Assembly (NCBI GenBank): GCA_964494625.1
Contig: CAZBRT010000001.1
Location: 1,058,109 to 1,122,108 of the forward strand
Reading direction: 5' to 3'
Origin: UBA2784 sp964494625
Lineage (GTDB): Bacteria > Pseudomonadota > Alphaproteobacteria > Micropepsales > Micropepsaceae
DNA: 64,000 nt
The position numbers were made by a program, and so were the translations under genes. Each line of letters begins with the position of its first letter. The first letter of the stretch is position 1. The notes under the pieces were generated by a model. That model was not told the DNA's origin. It did no database searches and was given only the letters and a program-made list of their open reading frames with translations. Positions 26,001 to 34,548 of this stretch are shown here, in pieces.

Positions 26001-26546
26001 TCAGCCTTTGGCCGGCTTTTTCGTGTGGCCCGAGCGGCGCGACGGCAAATGGAACAGGTCACCCTCGAACACAACGCGCGCGGGGCTCATTGCCTCGACC
26101 GCCGCGATCATGCGTCCGTTGCGGCCCAATAATCGGTCGGCATGGCTGACCAGGAGGCGGTTGGGCTGGGCGTGCGGGGCTTCGACGCGCATGTCACGGG
26201 CAATCTCCATCTCGCTTGCCTGCGGATTGACGTGACACAAAGTGATGAACATCGAGGCGGTCGAGCGGCTGATGCCCGCCCAGCAATGGATCAAAAGCGG
26301 GTCGCGGTGATCCCAGCCATCGATGAAGGAAAGAAGCTCCCTCACATGAAGCTCGCCCGGCGCGATCGCGTCCGCGCGCGGCTCGTGGATGTCGTTGACG
26401 CCCACTTTCAGATGGCGCCCGGGATCAATGCCCAAAGGCGTTTCGATCATGTGGGCGGGATCAAGCAGGCTCACCAGATGCGATGGCGCATGGGCCGCAA
26501 TCGCATCGGCGATTCCGGAAAGTGGAGACACGAAGATTTTTGGCAT
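26001..26546 (-). CDS. tyrosine protein phosphatase-like protein
   Basis: This 181-residue protein has the P-loop HCWAGISRST, with nucleophile C88 and R94, matching the Cx5R signature of dual-specificity and tyrosine phosphatases. A likely general acid sits in the loop before it (NDIHEPR). It is cytoplasmic and belongs to a small alphaproteobacterial family. It lies 8 bp upstream of the NrtR-like gene and 64 bp downstream of an HD hydrolase gene, so the three probably form one transcript. Its target is not known. Confidence 0.85.
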   Translation of the reverse strand: MPKIFVSPLSGIADAIAAHAPSHLVSLLDPAHMIETPLGIDPGRHLKVGVNDIHEPRADAIAPGELHVRELLSFIDGWDHRDPLLIHCWAGISRSTASMFITLCHVNPQASEMEIARDMRVEAPHAQPNRLLVSHADRLLGRNGRMIAAVEAMSPARVVFEGDLFHLPSRRSGHTKKPAKG

Positions 26547-26610
26547 AAGGGAGGACCGGAGCTTTCAAAGCGCAATCATAGGGGCGGCGGCACAAAGGTG
26601 CAAAGGGCGA

Positions 26611-27279
26611 TCAGGAGGGCGCCAATTCCCGGAAGCGCTTGAGAAAACGGCGCTGGGCTTCGGTTGCGCTTTGCGGCTCAAGGCCCAGATGCTTCGTGCC
26701 GGTGGGCACGCCGAAAAAGCGGCGGCCTTCCTCGACCGAAAAACCGGCAAGCTGGGTTGCCTCGTAAAAGGCTGCCGCCGAATCAGCGCGCTTGATGAGG
26801 GCGGTCATGTCGGCCGGCAGGGTGGGGACGAGACCAAAGCGCACATGGATGGCGGCCAGCAGCCGCAGCTCGAACGCCTTGTAGTCAATGCCGACAGCGG
26901 CTTTGAAGGGGCTGATGAGGTCGCCCACGACATATTCCGGCGCATCATGGAGAAGGGCGGCCAGCCGCATCGCCGATGACAGGCGGGGCCGCAACTCGCC
27001 CGCCAGACGCTCCACCAGCAGGCAATGCTGGGCGACGGAAAAGGCGTGCGCGCCTTTGGTCTGGCCGTTCCAGCGGGCGACGCGCGCAAGGCCATGGGCG
27101 ATGTCCTCGATCTCGATGTCGAGCGGCGAGGGATCGAGCAGGTCCAGCCTGCGGCCCGACAGCATGCGCTGCCAGGCGCGGGCGGTGGAGGATGCGGGCT
27201 TAGGGGATTTTGCGGCCACGAGGTCCGGGGCTCCATAAAATGGATGCGACTTGAAACACGGCCGGGCGGTGAGGGGCAA
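26611..27279 (-). CDS. HD-domain hydrolase, YfbR-like
   Basis: This 222-residue protein is an HD phosphohydrolase. Metal ligands are seen in AQHCLLVERL, LLHDAPEYVVGD (the HD pair) and a late Asp in KRADSAAAF. The core SGRRLDLLDPSPLDIEIEDIAHGLARVARWNG is typical of the alphaproteobacterial family related to YfbR 5'-nucleotidases. It probably removes phosphate from deoxynucleoside monophosphates, but this is inferred. The N-terminal ~30 residues before RAWQRML may not be real; a Met at residue 40 is an alternative start. It is first in a run of minus-strand genes. Confidence 0.85.
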   Translation of the reverse strand: MPLTARPCFKSHPFYGAPDLVAAKSPKPASSTARAWQRMLSGRRLDLLDPSPLDIEIEDIAHGLARVARWNGQTKGAHAFSVAQHCLLVERLAGELRPRLSSAMRLAALLHDAPEYVVGDLISPFKAAVGIDYKAFELRLLAAIHVRFGLVPTLPADMTALIKRADSAAAFYEATQLAGFSVEEGRRFFGVPTGTKHLGLEPQSATEAQRRFLKRFRELAPS

Positions 27280-27352
27280 TAGCGGTGACTTGTGCCATGC
27301 GTCAAAGGCGCGGCATCATGGCACCAGTACAAGCAAATGATCGCGGGTTTCC

Positions 27353-29746
27353 ATGACAGATGCAAAGCCGAAGCTGCCCCAGCCCCTTTCCGCGCGCGAC
27401 GTGCGCCTTGTGACCGATGCCAAGTCGCTGAAATTCAAGACGACGGACGAGCTGCAGCCCCTTGAGGTGCCCATCGGGCAGGCGCGCGCGCTGGAGGCGG
27501 TCACTTTTGCGGCGGCGATGAACCAGCCGGGCTACAATGTCCTGGCCGTCGGTCCGCGCGGCTCCGGCAAGCACACGGCGATTGACGCCCTTTTGCGCAT
27601 GATTGCCGAAAAGAAGGGTGCTGTCTGCGACCGGGCCTATGTGTTCAATTTTGATGATCCCAGAAGCCCGCGCGCGCTGCATCTTGATGCGGGCTCTGCC
27701 GCCCGCCTGAAAGAGGCGATGGACCAGGCAATCGACGATCTGCAGACGGCGCTGCCGACGGTCTTTGAAGGCAGCCATTGGCGCCAGCGGCGCGAGGTGA
27801 TCGATCAGGAATTCAATGCGCTCAGCACGGCGCGGCTGGATACGGTGCGCGTGGCTGCCGAAGGCCAGGGGCTTGCCATGATCTCGGGCCAGCAGGGCAT
27901 CAGCTTTGCGCCGGTCAAGGACGGCCAGATCGTGCCGCCGGATGATTTCCGCAAATGGCCCGAGCAGGACCGCACGCGGGTCATCAATGCGCTGCAGGCG
28001 ATGGACCGCATGCTGCAGACATCGCTCGCCGATCTGCCGCGCCACGAAAAGCAGCGGCGTGACCGGCTGCGCGCGCTCGAACGCGAGATGGCAGCCGATG
28101 TCATCAAGGAGCAGGTGGACGAGGTGCGCGTCCTTTTCGAGGGGCAGAACGACGCGCAATCCTTCCTCAATGATGTGGCCGAGGACCTGCTCGACCATCT
28201 CCATCTCTTCCGCCCACAATCACGCCCCGACGGCAGCGATGGCGAAACGCCGGAAATGATGGCCGCGCATGCGCTCAATGGCGACGAGTTCCTGCGTTAT
28301 GCCGTCAATGTCATCGTCACCAATGATCCCAACAAGGGCGCGCCGGTCGTCTATGAACCCAATCCGCTTCTGGGCACGCTGATCGGGCGCATCGAGCATC
28401 GCGTGATCCAGGGAAGTGCGGTCACGGACTTCACCCTCATCCGCCCCGGCGCGCTGCACCGGGCCAATGGCGGGTTCCTCTTGGTCGATGCGAATGCGCT
28501 TTTCGTCCAGCCTGCGGCGTGGTTTGCGCTCAAGCGCGCATTGCGCACGGGCGAGATCCGCTATGACATCCTGACCGAGGGCAATGTGATGGTGACAACC
28601 ACCATCGACCCCGATCCGGTGCCGCTGGATGTGAAGGTCATCCTCTTTGCCGACCGCTACATCGCCATGCAGCTTGCCGCCATGGACCCGGACCTGGGGG
28701 AATTGTTCAAGGTCGAAGCCGATTTCGACGAGACCGTGCCGCGCAACGCGGCAAATGAGGCAGAGGTCGGGCGGTTGACGGCGGCCATCATCCGCCGCAA
28801 CAAGCTTTTGCCCTTCGATGCGGCCGGCGTTGCCGCCATCATCGATGAGCAAGTGCGTGTCGCCGATGACGTGCGCAAGATTTCGGTGATGACGGCCCCC
28901 TTGGCTGATCTCGTGCGCGAAGCCACCTATCACGCCCGCAAGGCGGAAAGACGTGTGGCCGGTGCCGCCGACGTGCGGGCAGCGCTTGCCGCGCGCAACC
29001 AGCGCTCCGAGCGCATCCGCGAGCACTCGCTCGACATGATCCGCGACCGCAAGATCATGATCGAGACGCAAGGGATGGAGACGGGCCGGATCAACGGACT
29101 GACCGTCCTGTCGGCGGGCAACGTCATTTTCGGGCGTCCGTCGCGCATCTCGGCGATGGCCAGTGCGGGCCAGGGCGAAGTGATCGACATTGAGCGCGAA
29201 GTGGCCTTGAGCGGCCCCATCCATGCCAAGGGCGTGCTCATCCTGCAGGGCTATCTTTCGGGGCAATTCGGCCAGGACGCGCCGCTGGCGCTCAGGGCAA
29301 GCGTCGTGTTCGAACAATCCTATGGCGGTGTCGAAGGCGACAGTGCGAGTGCCGCCGAACTTCTGGCGATCCTTTCGGCTGTCGCCAATGTCCCCTTGCG
29401 GCAGGACCTGGCGATTACGGGATCCATCAGCCAGCACGGGCGCATCCAGCCGATTGGCGGCGTCAACCACAAGATCGAGGGCTTCTTCGAAATCTGCAAG
29501 GCGCGCGGGCTGACGGGCACGCAAGGCTGCGTCATTCCCGCCGCCAATGTCACCAACCTGATGCTGGACGAGGAAGTGCGCGACGCCATCGCGGCGGGGC
29601 GCTTCAGCGTGACGCCGATTGCCGAGGTCGATGAGGCCATTGCGTTCTTTACCGGCCGCGATCCCGAAGAAGTGCGCGCCAAAGCCCGTATCCGTCTTGC
29701 GGAATTTGCCCGTATTGCACGCGAGCATGCGTCGCCTGCGCGTTGA
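27353..29746 (+). CDS. Lon-like ATP-dependent protease (YcbZ/LonB type)
   Basis: This 797-residue protein joins an AAA domain with a Lon catalytic domain. The P-loop is VGPRGSGKHT with K73. The Ser-Lys dyad is S664 in EGDSASAAEL and K707 in GGVNHKIEGFF; the 43-residue spacing equals that of E. coli Lon (S679/K722). A long insertion between Walker A and Walker B is typical of the AAA_32/YcbZ branch. It is cytoplasmic, with no membrane segment, and probably degrades specific or damaged proteins. It stands alone; the next gene starts 80 bp later behind an FNR-type box. Confidence 0.93.
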   Translation: MTDAKPKLPQPLSARDVRLVTDAKSLKFKTTDELQPLEVPIGQARALEAVTFAAAMNQPGYNVLAVGPRGSGKHTAIDALLRMIAEKKGAVCDRAYVFNFDDPRSPRALHLDAGSAARLKEAMDQAIDDLQTALPTVFEGSHWRQRREVIDQEFNALSTARLDTVRVAAEGQGLAMISGQQGISFAPVKDGQIVPPDDFRKWPEQDRTRVINALQAMDRMLQTSLADLPRHEKQRRDRLRALEREMAADVIKEQVDEVRVLFEGQNDAQSFLNDVAEDLLDHLHLFRPQSRPDGSDGETPEMMAAHALNGDEFLRYAVNVIVTNDPNKGAPVVYEPNPLLGTLIGRIEHRVIQGSAVTDFTLIRPGALHRANGGFLLVDANALFVQPAAWFALKRALRTGEIRYDILTEGNVMVTTTIDPDPVPLDVKVILFADRYIAMQLAAMDPDLGELFKVEADFDETVPRNAANEAEVGRLTAAIIRRNKLLPFDAAGVAAIIDEQVRVADDVRKISVMTAPLADLVREATYHARKAERRVAGAADVRAALAARNQRSERIREHSLDMIRDRKIMIETQGMETGRINGLTVLSAGNVIFGRPSRISAMASAGQGEVIDIEREVALSGPIHAKGVLILQGYLSGQFGQDAPLALRASVVFEQSYGGVEGDSASAAELLAILSAVANVPLRQDLAITGSISQHGRIQPIGGVNHKIEGFFEICKARGLTGTQGCVIPAANVTNLMLDEEVRDAIAAGRFSVTPIAEVDEAIAFFTGRDPEEVRAKARIRLAEFARIAREHASPAR

Positions 29747-29755
29747 AGATCAGGC

Positions 29756-29769
29756 TTGACCTGCGTCAA
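29756..29769. promoter_or_regulatory. FNR/FixK box upstream of a universal stress protein
   Basis: TTGACCTGCGTCAA fits the consensus TTGAY-N4-RTCAA exactly. Its centre is 64 bp before the usp start at 29827, which allows activation from about -41.5 with a short leader. A FixK gene lies in the same window. Confidence 0.75.
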
Positions 29770-29826
29770 GATGGGGAGCACCCCAATCTGGGACCAATGG
29801 ATCAGGAGCACTGGAAAGGTACCGCC

Positions 29827-30654
29827 ATGCCCATGAAATATTTTCTCTGCCCGGTTTCAGGAACGCCTGCCGACGCACCCGCGCTTGCCACCGCGCTGAA
29901 ACTGGCGCGGGATGGCGGCGGTCACGTGCGCGCGCTCTTCGTGCGCCCGCAGATATCGGCTGCCATTCCCTATCTCGGCGAAGGCATCACGTCGTCGGCA
30001 ATGGCCGAGATTGCCCGGCAGGCGACAATTGCCGCCGATCACGCGCTTGCCCGCGCGCGCAAGGCGATTGAAGCAACCGGTGCAGATGCTTCGCTACTCT
30101 CGTTGCGGGAAGACGACGGCTATTTTGCCGATGAGGTGGCAGCGGCCGGCCGGCTTGCCGACGCGGTTGTCTTTGCGGTTGGTCAGGGCGGCGAACCCTT
30201 TCCGGAACGCTCTGCCGTCGAGGAGGTGCTCCTTCATACGCGGCGTCCGCTCATTCTGGCGCCCCGCAAGACGCCGCAAACCATCGGTGCAAAGATTGCA
30301 ATCCTCTGGAACAACAGCCTGCCGGCTGCGCATGCTGTGACGGCAGCGCTGCCGTTCCTTGAGAAGGCGCAGTCGATCGACATCATCCACCGCGCGAGCG
30401 ACAAGGATCCGGCGGGCGAGACACGTGAACTTGCCGAGGCGCTTTCCATCCGCGGCCTCAAGCATCAATTGCGCCTCATTGCACCGGGAACCGCACGTGA
30501 CCATGACGCGCTCAGCGACGCCGTGCGAGCGTCAGGTGCCGACCTTGTGGTGATGGGCGGCTATGCCCACAGCCGCATCCGGGAACTTGTTTTCGGCGGG
30601 GTCACGCGCCACATGCTGGCACTGGGTGATGTCACCGTCCTGATGGCGCATTGA
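29827..30654 (+). CDS. universal stress protein, tandem UspA domains
   Basis: This 275-residue protein contains two UspA-like segments. The C-terminal one ends in the ATP-binding signature VMGGYAHSRIRELVFGGVTRHML, i.e. G-x2-G-x9-G(S/T). The start at 29827 (MPMKYFLCPVSG) was chosen over an upstream frame because it gives the family N-terminus. An FNR/FixK box is 64 bp upstream, so expression under low oxygen is likely. A second Usp gene, next to fixL, has a box of the same type. The molecular target of such proteins is usually unknown. Confidence 0.9.
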   Translation: MPMKYFLCPVSGTPADAPALATALKLARDGGGHVRALFVRPQISAAIPYLGEGITSSAMAEIARQATIAADHALARARKAIEATGADASLLSLREDDGYFADEVAAAGRLADAVVFAVGQGGEPFPERSAVEEVLLHTRRPLILAPRKTPQTIGAKIAILWNNSLPAAHAVTAALPFLEKAQSIDIIHRASDKDPAGETRELAEALSIRGLKHQLRLIAPGTARDHDALSDAVRASGADLVVMGGYAHSRIRELVFGGVTRHMLALGDVTVLMAH

Positions 30655-30715
30655 CTTTGCCTGTCGTGGCCGCAAGGTGTCGGTCCGTTGCGGCAACCAG
30701 CAGAAAGAACCCGTC

Positions 30716-31135
30716 ATGCGTCACATAAGTGCAGCTATTCTGGCAGGCATCATGGCTCTCGCCTCATTTGGCGGCCTTGCGGCTGCCAAAGGACGAAATG
30801 ACATATCAGGCGAATGGCAGGGCCTCTATCTCAGCAACGCCGGGGGCGATGCCAACACGTTCACCCTGACCTTCAGTGGGTCGCCCGCGTCACTTTCAGG
30901 CAGTGTCGTCGAGGTCAATGTCTTTGGTGACCACAATCTCGCGCTGTTCCTGACAGCCGACATCAGGGGCGAGCAGAACGGCAGCAACATCTATTTCGAG
31001 AAGACATATGACGGATCGGGCGGTGTCAGCCATTCGGTCCAGTATCAGGGAATGCTGAGTAGCGATGGCCGGCATATAAGCGGCACCTATTATCTCAACG
31101 GTACTGCTGCCGGCGTTTTCGAGCTGGCCCGATAG
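30716..31135 (+). CDS. small exported protein of unknown function
   Basis: This 139-residue protein has a signal peptide (MRHISAAILAGIMALASFGGLAAA). The mature part has alternating beta-type sequence (ISGEWQGLYLSNAGGDANTF, HISGTYYLNGTAAG) suggesting a small lipocalin-like or beta-sandwich domain. I do not recognise a family. The start at 30716 follows AGAAAG. It follows the usp gene by 61 bp on the same strand and could share its low-oxygen promoter. Confidence 0.72.
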   Translation: MRHISAAILAGIMALASFGGLAAAKGRNDISGEWQGLYLSNAGGDANTFTLTFSGSPASLSGSVVEVNVFGDHNLALFLTADIRGEQNGSNIYFEKTYDGSGGVSHSVQYQGMLSSDGRHISGTYYLNGTAAGVFELAR

Positions 31136-31184
31136 CCCCCGTAGCCCCCGATAGCCAAGGCCGATAACTGGAGGTTCAATACGC

Positions 31185-31547
31185 ATGACGCTCTATTCAA
31201 TCCGCCTCGAACTTGCCCGCAATCCAGGCGCGCCCGAAGGCGACAGCAATCACGGCTATGACCTGATCGCGCCGCTCGATTCCGCCGGCAAGCTCGACAA
31301 GGCCGCCTATGCCGGCGTGAAAGAGCGCTGCGTCGTGCGCCATTTTGCCGGCGGCCACCAGGAAAAAGGCCATCTGGTCGAGGGCAAGGAAGGCTGGCGC
31401 TTCGACTACCGCAAGGGTGATGCCGACGACGAACCGCTGTTCCGTCTCGACATGCATGCCTTCAAGGTCGGCGAATATGTTTCCGTCACCGAGCATGACG
31501 GCGTGATGCGCACGTTCAAGGTCGTCGCCGTTGACAAGCTCGCCTGA
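31185..31547 (+). CDS. conserved hypothetical protein
   Basis: This 120-residue soluble protein, rich in charged residues, resembles a small alphaproteobacterial family of unknown function (LELARNPGAPEGDSNHGYDLIAPL). It has no signal, membrane segment or catalytic motif that I can point to. GGAGG precedes the ATG. It lies 49 bp after the exported protein and converges on the FabH-like gene with 3 bp between the stops. Confidence 0.75.
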   Translation: MTLYSIRLELARNPGAPEGDSNHGYDLIAPLDSAGKLDKAAYAGVKERCVVRHFAGGHQEKGHLVEGKEGWRFDYRKGDADDEPLFRLDMHAFKVGEYVSVTEHDGVMRTFKVVAVDKLA

Positions 31548-31550
31548 GCT

Positions 31551-32648
31551 TCAGACGCGCTGAAGGACCACGCTGCCCGCCGAATAGCCCGCACCGAACG
31601 AGCACAGAAGCCCGAGCTCGCCCGGTGCCATGCCGTCGTGGTGCTTGTGGAACGCAATCACCGAGCCCGCCGAGCTCGTGTTTGCATATTCGTCAAGGAT
31701 GTTGGGCGCTTCGCCCGGCGCGGGGTCGCGTCCCAGCACCTTGCGGGCGATGAAATCATTCATGTTGATGTTTGCCTGATGGAGCCAGAGGCGCTTCAGG
31801 CTGCCGGTGGCAAGGCCCAGCGATGCGAGATGGGAAAGGATCATCCCCGCAACCATCGGCACGACTTCCTTGAAGACCTTGCGGCCCTCCTGCACGAAAA
31901 GCTTGTCAGGCGCGTTGACAGTTTCGGGCGCGGTGCGGTTCAAGAATCCGAAATTGTTGCGGATGTTGTTCGAGAATTTTGTGAGAAGCCTTGTGCCGAG
32001 GATCTTCCACTGCACCTTGCTGGTCGCCTTGCCGGCATCTTCCACCAGAACGGCCGTTGCAACATCACCAAAAATGAAATGGCTGTCGCGGTCGCGCCAG
32101 TTGAGATGGCCTGAACAGATTTCCGGGTTGATGACCAGGATCGCGCGCGCATTGCCGGCCCGGATCATGTCGGCGGCGGCCTGGATGCCGAAGGTGGCGG
32201 AAGAGCAGGCCACGTTCATGTCAAAGGCAAAACCCTCGATCCCCAGCGCCTCCTGAATCTCGATGGCGATGGCGGGATAGGCGCGCTGAAGGTTGGAGCA
32301 GGCGCACATGACACCGTCGATGTCGGCGGGGTCGCGCCCGGCGCGGGAAAGCGCATCGCGCGCGGCGGCAACACCCATCTCGGCGAGGATCGACAATTCG
32401 CTGTCGGGCCGTTCGGGCAGGCGCGGCCCCATCACGTCGGGGTCAAGGATGTTTTCCTTTTCCACAACATAACGCTGCCTTATGCCGGATGCCTTGACGA
32501 TGAAATCGGTCGAGGAGGGCTGGAGCGAATTGTTGCCTTTAACCTGCTCGCGCCGCACATATTCGTTGAACGAGGCGACCAGTTCTTCATTGGTAATTGC
32601 GTGCGCGGGCGTAAACAGCCCGGTCGCGGAAATGACGATATCGGTCAT
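31551..32648 (-). CDS. beta-ketoacyl-ACP synthase III (FabH-like)
   Basis: This 365-residue thiolase-fold condensing enzyme has the nucleophile C148 in MNVACSSATFG. A catalytic His/Asn pair is seen as LWLHQANINMNDF and YANTSSAGS. It condenses an acyl-CoA or acyl primer with malonyl-ACP. It is about 45 residues longer than E. coli FabH, with an insertion near residues 25-75, so it belongs to a side branch that may use a special primer. It stands alone, divergent from queC. The primary FabH of the cell, normally beside plsX, is probably elsewhere. Confidence 0.88.
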   Translation of the reverse strand: MTDIVISATGLFTPAHAITNEELVASFNEYVRREQVKGNNSLQPSSTDFIVKASGIRQRYVVEKENILDPDVMGPRLPERPDSELSILAEMGVAAARDALSRAGRDPADIDGVMCACSNLQRAYPAIAIEIQEALGIEGFAFDMNVACSSATFGIQAAADMIRAGNARAILVINPEICSGHLNWRDRDSHFIFGDVATAVLVEDAGKATSKVQWKILGTRLLTKFSNNIRNNFGFLNRTAPETVNAPDKLFVQEGRKVFKEVVPMVAGMILSHLASLGLATGSLKRLWLHQANINMNDFIARKVLGRDPAPGEAPNILDEYANTSSAGSVIAFHKHHDGMAPGELGLLCSFGAGYSAGSVVLQRV

Positions 32649-32742
32649 TTGTGCGTGCGTCCCTTGATTGTGCTGGCCGTGGTTCTAGCGCATTTTCATG
32701 GGAGCTTTAAGGGGCCTCGCCAGCCCGGAACAAAGGCGCTAG

Positions 32743-33477
32743 ATGAAGGCCATGTCACAATCGCGTGCGTCACAGCTTTCGGACAAGGCTGCGCTGGTGC
32801 TGTTTTCCGGCGGGCAGGATTCGGCTACCTGCGTGGCCTGGGCCGTGTCGCGGTTCGAGCGCGTGGAAACACTGGGCTTCACCTATGGCCAGCGGCACAG
32901 TGTCGAGCTTGAATGCCGTCCAAAATTCCTTGCCGGGCTGAAGGACATCATGCCGGCGGCGCGGACGCGGTTGGGTGATGACCATATGCTCGACCTTTCG
33001 CTGCTTGGTGCCATCGGCGGTACCGCGATGACGGAAGAGAGCGCGATTACTGCGGGCAGCGGCGGATTGCCGACGACCTTTGTGCCGGGCCGCAATCTCC
33101 TTTTCTTCGTGGCGGCTTCTGCTTTGGCGTGGCGGCGGGGCATCCGTCATCTTGTCGGCGGCATGTGCGAGACCGATTATTCCGGCTATCCTGATTGCCG
33201 GAACGAGACATTGCAGGCGCTTGGCCGGGCGATCAATCTCGGCACGGACGAGGATTTCGTCATCGACACGCCGCTGATGCAGGTGGACAAGGCGGGCACA
33301 TTCGCGTTGGCGCGCGCGCTGGGCGGTGAGGCACTGCTTCATCTCGTCATCGCGGACACACATTCCTGCTATCGCGGCGACCGCATGCATCGCCACGTCT
33401 GGGGCTATGGCTGCAATGATTGTCCGGCCTGCGATCTCAGGCGCAAGGGCTATGAAAAATTTTCGGAGCGGGCGTGA
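32743..33477 (+). CDS. queC: 7-cyano-7-deazaguanine synthase QueC
   Basis: This 244-residue protein converts 7-carboxy-7-deazaguanine to preQ0 using ATP and ammonia. The PP-loop is LVLFSGGQDSATC near residue 22. The C-terminal zinc site is built from Cys in SCYRG, CNDCPACDLRRKGY. It is the first gene of a queC-queE-queD-queF set that makes preQ1 for queuosine tRNA. queE overlaps its stop by 4 bp. A second Met at residue 4, with AAGG in front of it, is an alternative start. Confidence 0.97.
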   Translation: MKAMSQSRASQLSDKAALVLFSGGQDSATCVAWAVSRFERVETLGFTYGQRHSVELECRPKFLAGLKDIMPAARTRLGDDHMLDLSLLGAIGGTAMTEESAITAGSGGLPTTFVPGRNLLFFVAASALAWRRGIRHLVGGMCETDYSGYPDCRNETLQALGRAINLGTDEDFVIDTPLMQVDKAGTFALARALGGEALLHLVIADTHSCYRGDRMHRHVWGYGCNDCPACDLRRKGYEKFSERA

Positions 33478-34103
33478 CCTACAGCGTCAAGGAAATGTTC
33501 TTCACCCTGCAGGGCGAGGGCGCGCGCACGGGACGGGCTGCCGTGTTTCTGCGTTTTGCCGGATGCAATCTGTGGTCCGGGCTTGAGCGCGACCGCGCGT
33601 CAGCAATCTGCACGTTCTGCGACACGGATTTCGTCGGCACGGATGGCGCGGGCGGTGGCAAGTTTGCTGACGCTTCTGCGCTATCGCGTGCGGTTGCCGC
33701 ACTCTGGCCGGGTGGCGGCAAGCCCTATGTCGTCTGCACCGGCGGCGAGCCGCTGCTACAGATGGATGCACCGTTGATCGATGCGCTGCATCAGGCGGGC
33801 TTCGAGATTGCGGTCGAGACCAATGGCACGCTTAAGGCTCCGCCCGGCATTGACTGGATCTGCGTCAGTCCGAAGGCGACGGCGCCTCTGGTTCTGACGC
33901 AGGGCGATGAACTCAAGCTGGTTTACCCGCAGGCGACAGCACGCCCCGAGCGTTTCGCGGGTCTTTCCTTCCCGCATTTCTTCCTGCAGCCGATGGATGG
34001 CCCAAGCCAGGCGGAAAACACCAAAGCGGCCATTGCCTATTGTCTGGCGCACCCCCAATGGCGGCTCAGCCTGCAAACCCACAAGATCATGGGTATTCCC
34101 TGA
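33474..34103 (+). CDS. queE: 7-carboxy-7-deazaguanine synthase QueE (radical SAM)
   Basis: This 209-residue protein is a compact radical SAM enzyme that contracts 6-carboxytetrahydropterin to 7-carboxy-7-deazaguanine. The N-terminus YSVKEMFFTLQGEGARTGR is typical. The iron-sulfur Cys cluster is C-x14-C-x2-C (AGCNLW...AICTFCDTDF), the spacing of the longer QueE type rather than CX3CX2C. The motif CTGGEPLLQ follows. It overlaps queC by 4 bp, so the pair is translationally coupled. Confidence 0.96.
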   Translation: MTYSVKEMFFTLQGEGARTGRAAVFLRFAGCNLWSGLERDRASAICTFCDTDFVGTDGAGGGKFADASALSRAVAALWPGGGKPYVVCTGGEPLLQMDAPLIDALHQAGFEIAVETNGTLKAPPGIDWICVSPKATAPLVLTQGDELKLVYPQATARPERFAGLSFPHFFLQPMDGPSQAENTKAAIAYCLAHPQWRLSLQTHKIMGIP

Positions 34104-34123
34104 GCCTACCCGTGATGGAAGCA

Positions 34124-34155
34124 GGAAAGCGTTTGCCTTGGGCAGGCGCTTTCCT
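34124..34155 (+). terminator. hairpin with short T-run between queE and queD
   Basis: AGGAAAGCG (34124-34132) pairs with CGCTTTCCT (34147-34155), and an inner TGCC/GGCA extends the stem. TTTATG follows. It stands 21 bp after the queE stop and 15 bp before queD, and probably acts as a partial terminator inside the cluster. Confidence 0.5.
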
Positions 34156-34170
34156 TTATGAGCCCGCCCC

Positions 34171-34548
34171 ATGCTCGAGATCACCAAGACCTTCGGCTTT
34201 GAGGCCGCCCATTTCCAGCCCGCCGCGCCCGAGGGTCATCCCAACCGGCGCGTGCACGGCCACAGTTTCGTGGCCGATGTGACATTGGCGGGCGAGGCGT
34301 CGCCGCAAAAGGGCATGATCCGCGACTTCGAGGATGTGGACCGGGCACTTGCCCGCGTGCGCGACCTTCTGGACCATCAGTTGCTCAATGACATTGCGGG
34401 ACTCGGCGTGCCGACACTGGAGCATCTGGCGCGTTTCATCTTTGATCAGGTGAAGGGTGATCTGCCCGAGATCGTGCGTGTGGCCGTGCGCCGCCCGGCG
34501 CTTGGCCAGACATGCTGCTATGCGCCTGCGGTGAAGGGGCATTCGTGA
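34171..34548 (+). CDS. queD: 6-carboxy-5,6,7,8-tetrahydropterin synthase QueD
   Basis: This 125-residue protein is in the PTPS/QueD family and turns dihydroneopterin triphosphate into 6-carboxytetrahydropterin. Zinc ligands are His in FEAAHFQP and VHGHSF. The family motif GMIRDFEDVD and a C-terminal catalytic region (LDHQLLND, PTLEHLA) are present. The catalytic Cys usually found before the HGH motif is not seen at its common place (PEGHPNRRVHGH), which is a variant worth noting. It is the third gene of the cluster, and its stop overlaps queF by one base. Confidence 0.93.
   Translation: MLEITKTFGFEAAHFQPAAPEGHPNRRVHGHSFVADVTLAGEASPQKGMIRDFEDVDRALARVRDLLDHQLLNDIAGLGVPTLEHLARFIFDQVKGDLPEIVRVAVRRPALGQTCCYAPAVKGHS

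Noticed and set aside
28220..29728. 502-codon minus-strand frame opposite the Lon-like protease
   Set aside because: It has no family resemblance. Long antisense frames are common in GC-rich coding DNA, and the Lon frame has all catalytic motifs.
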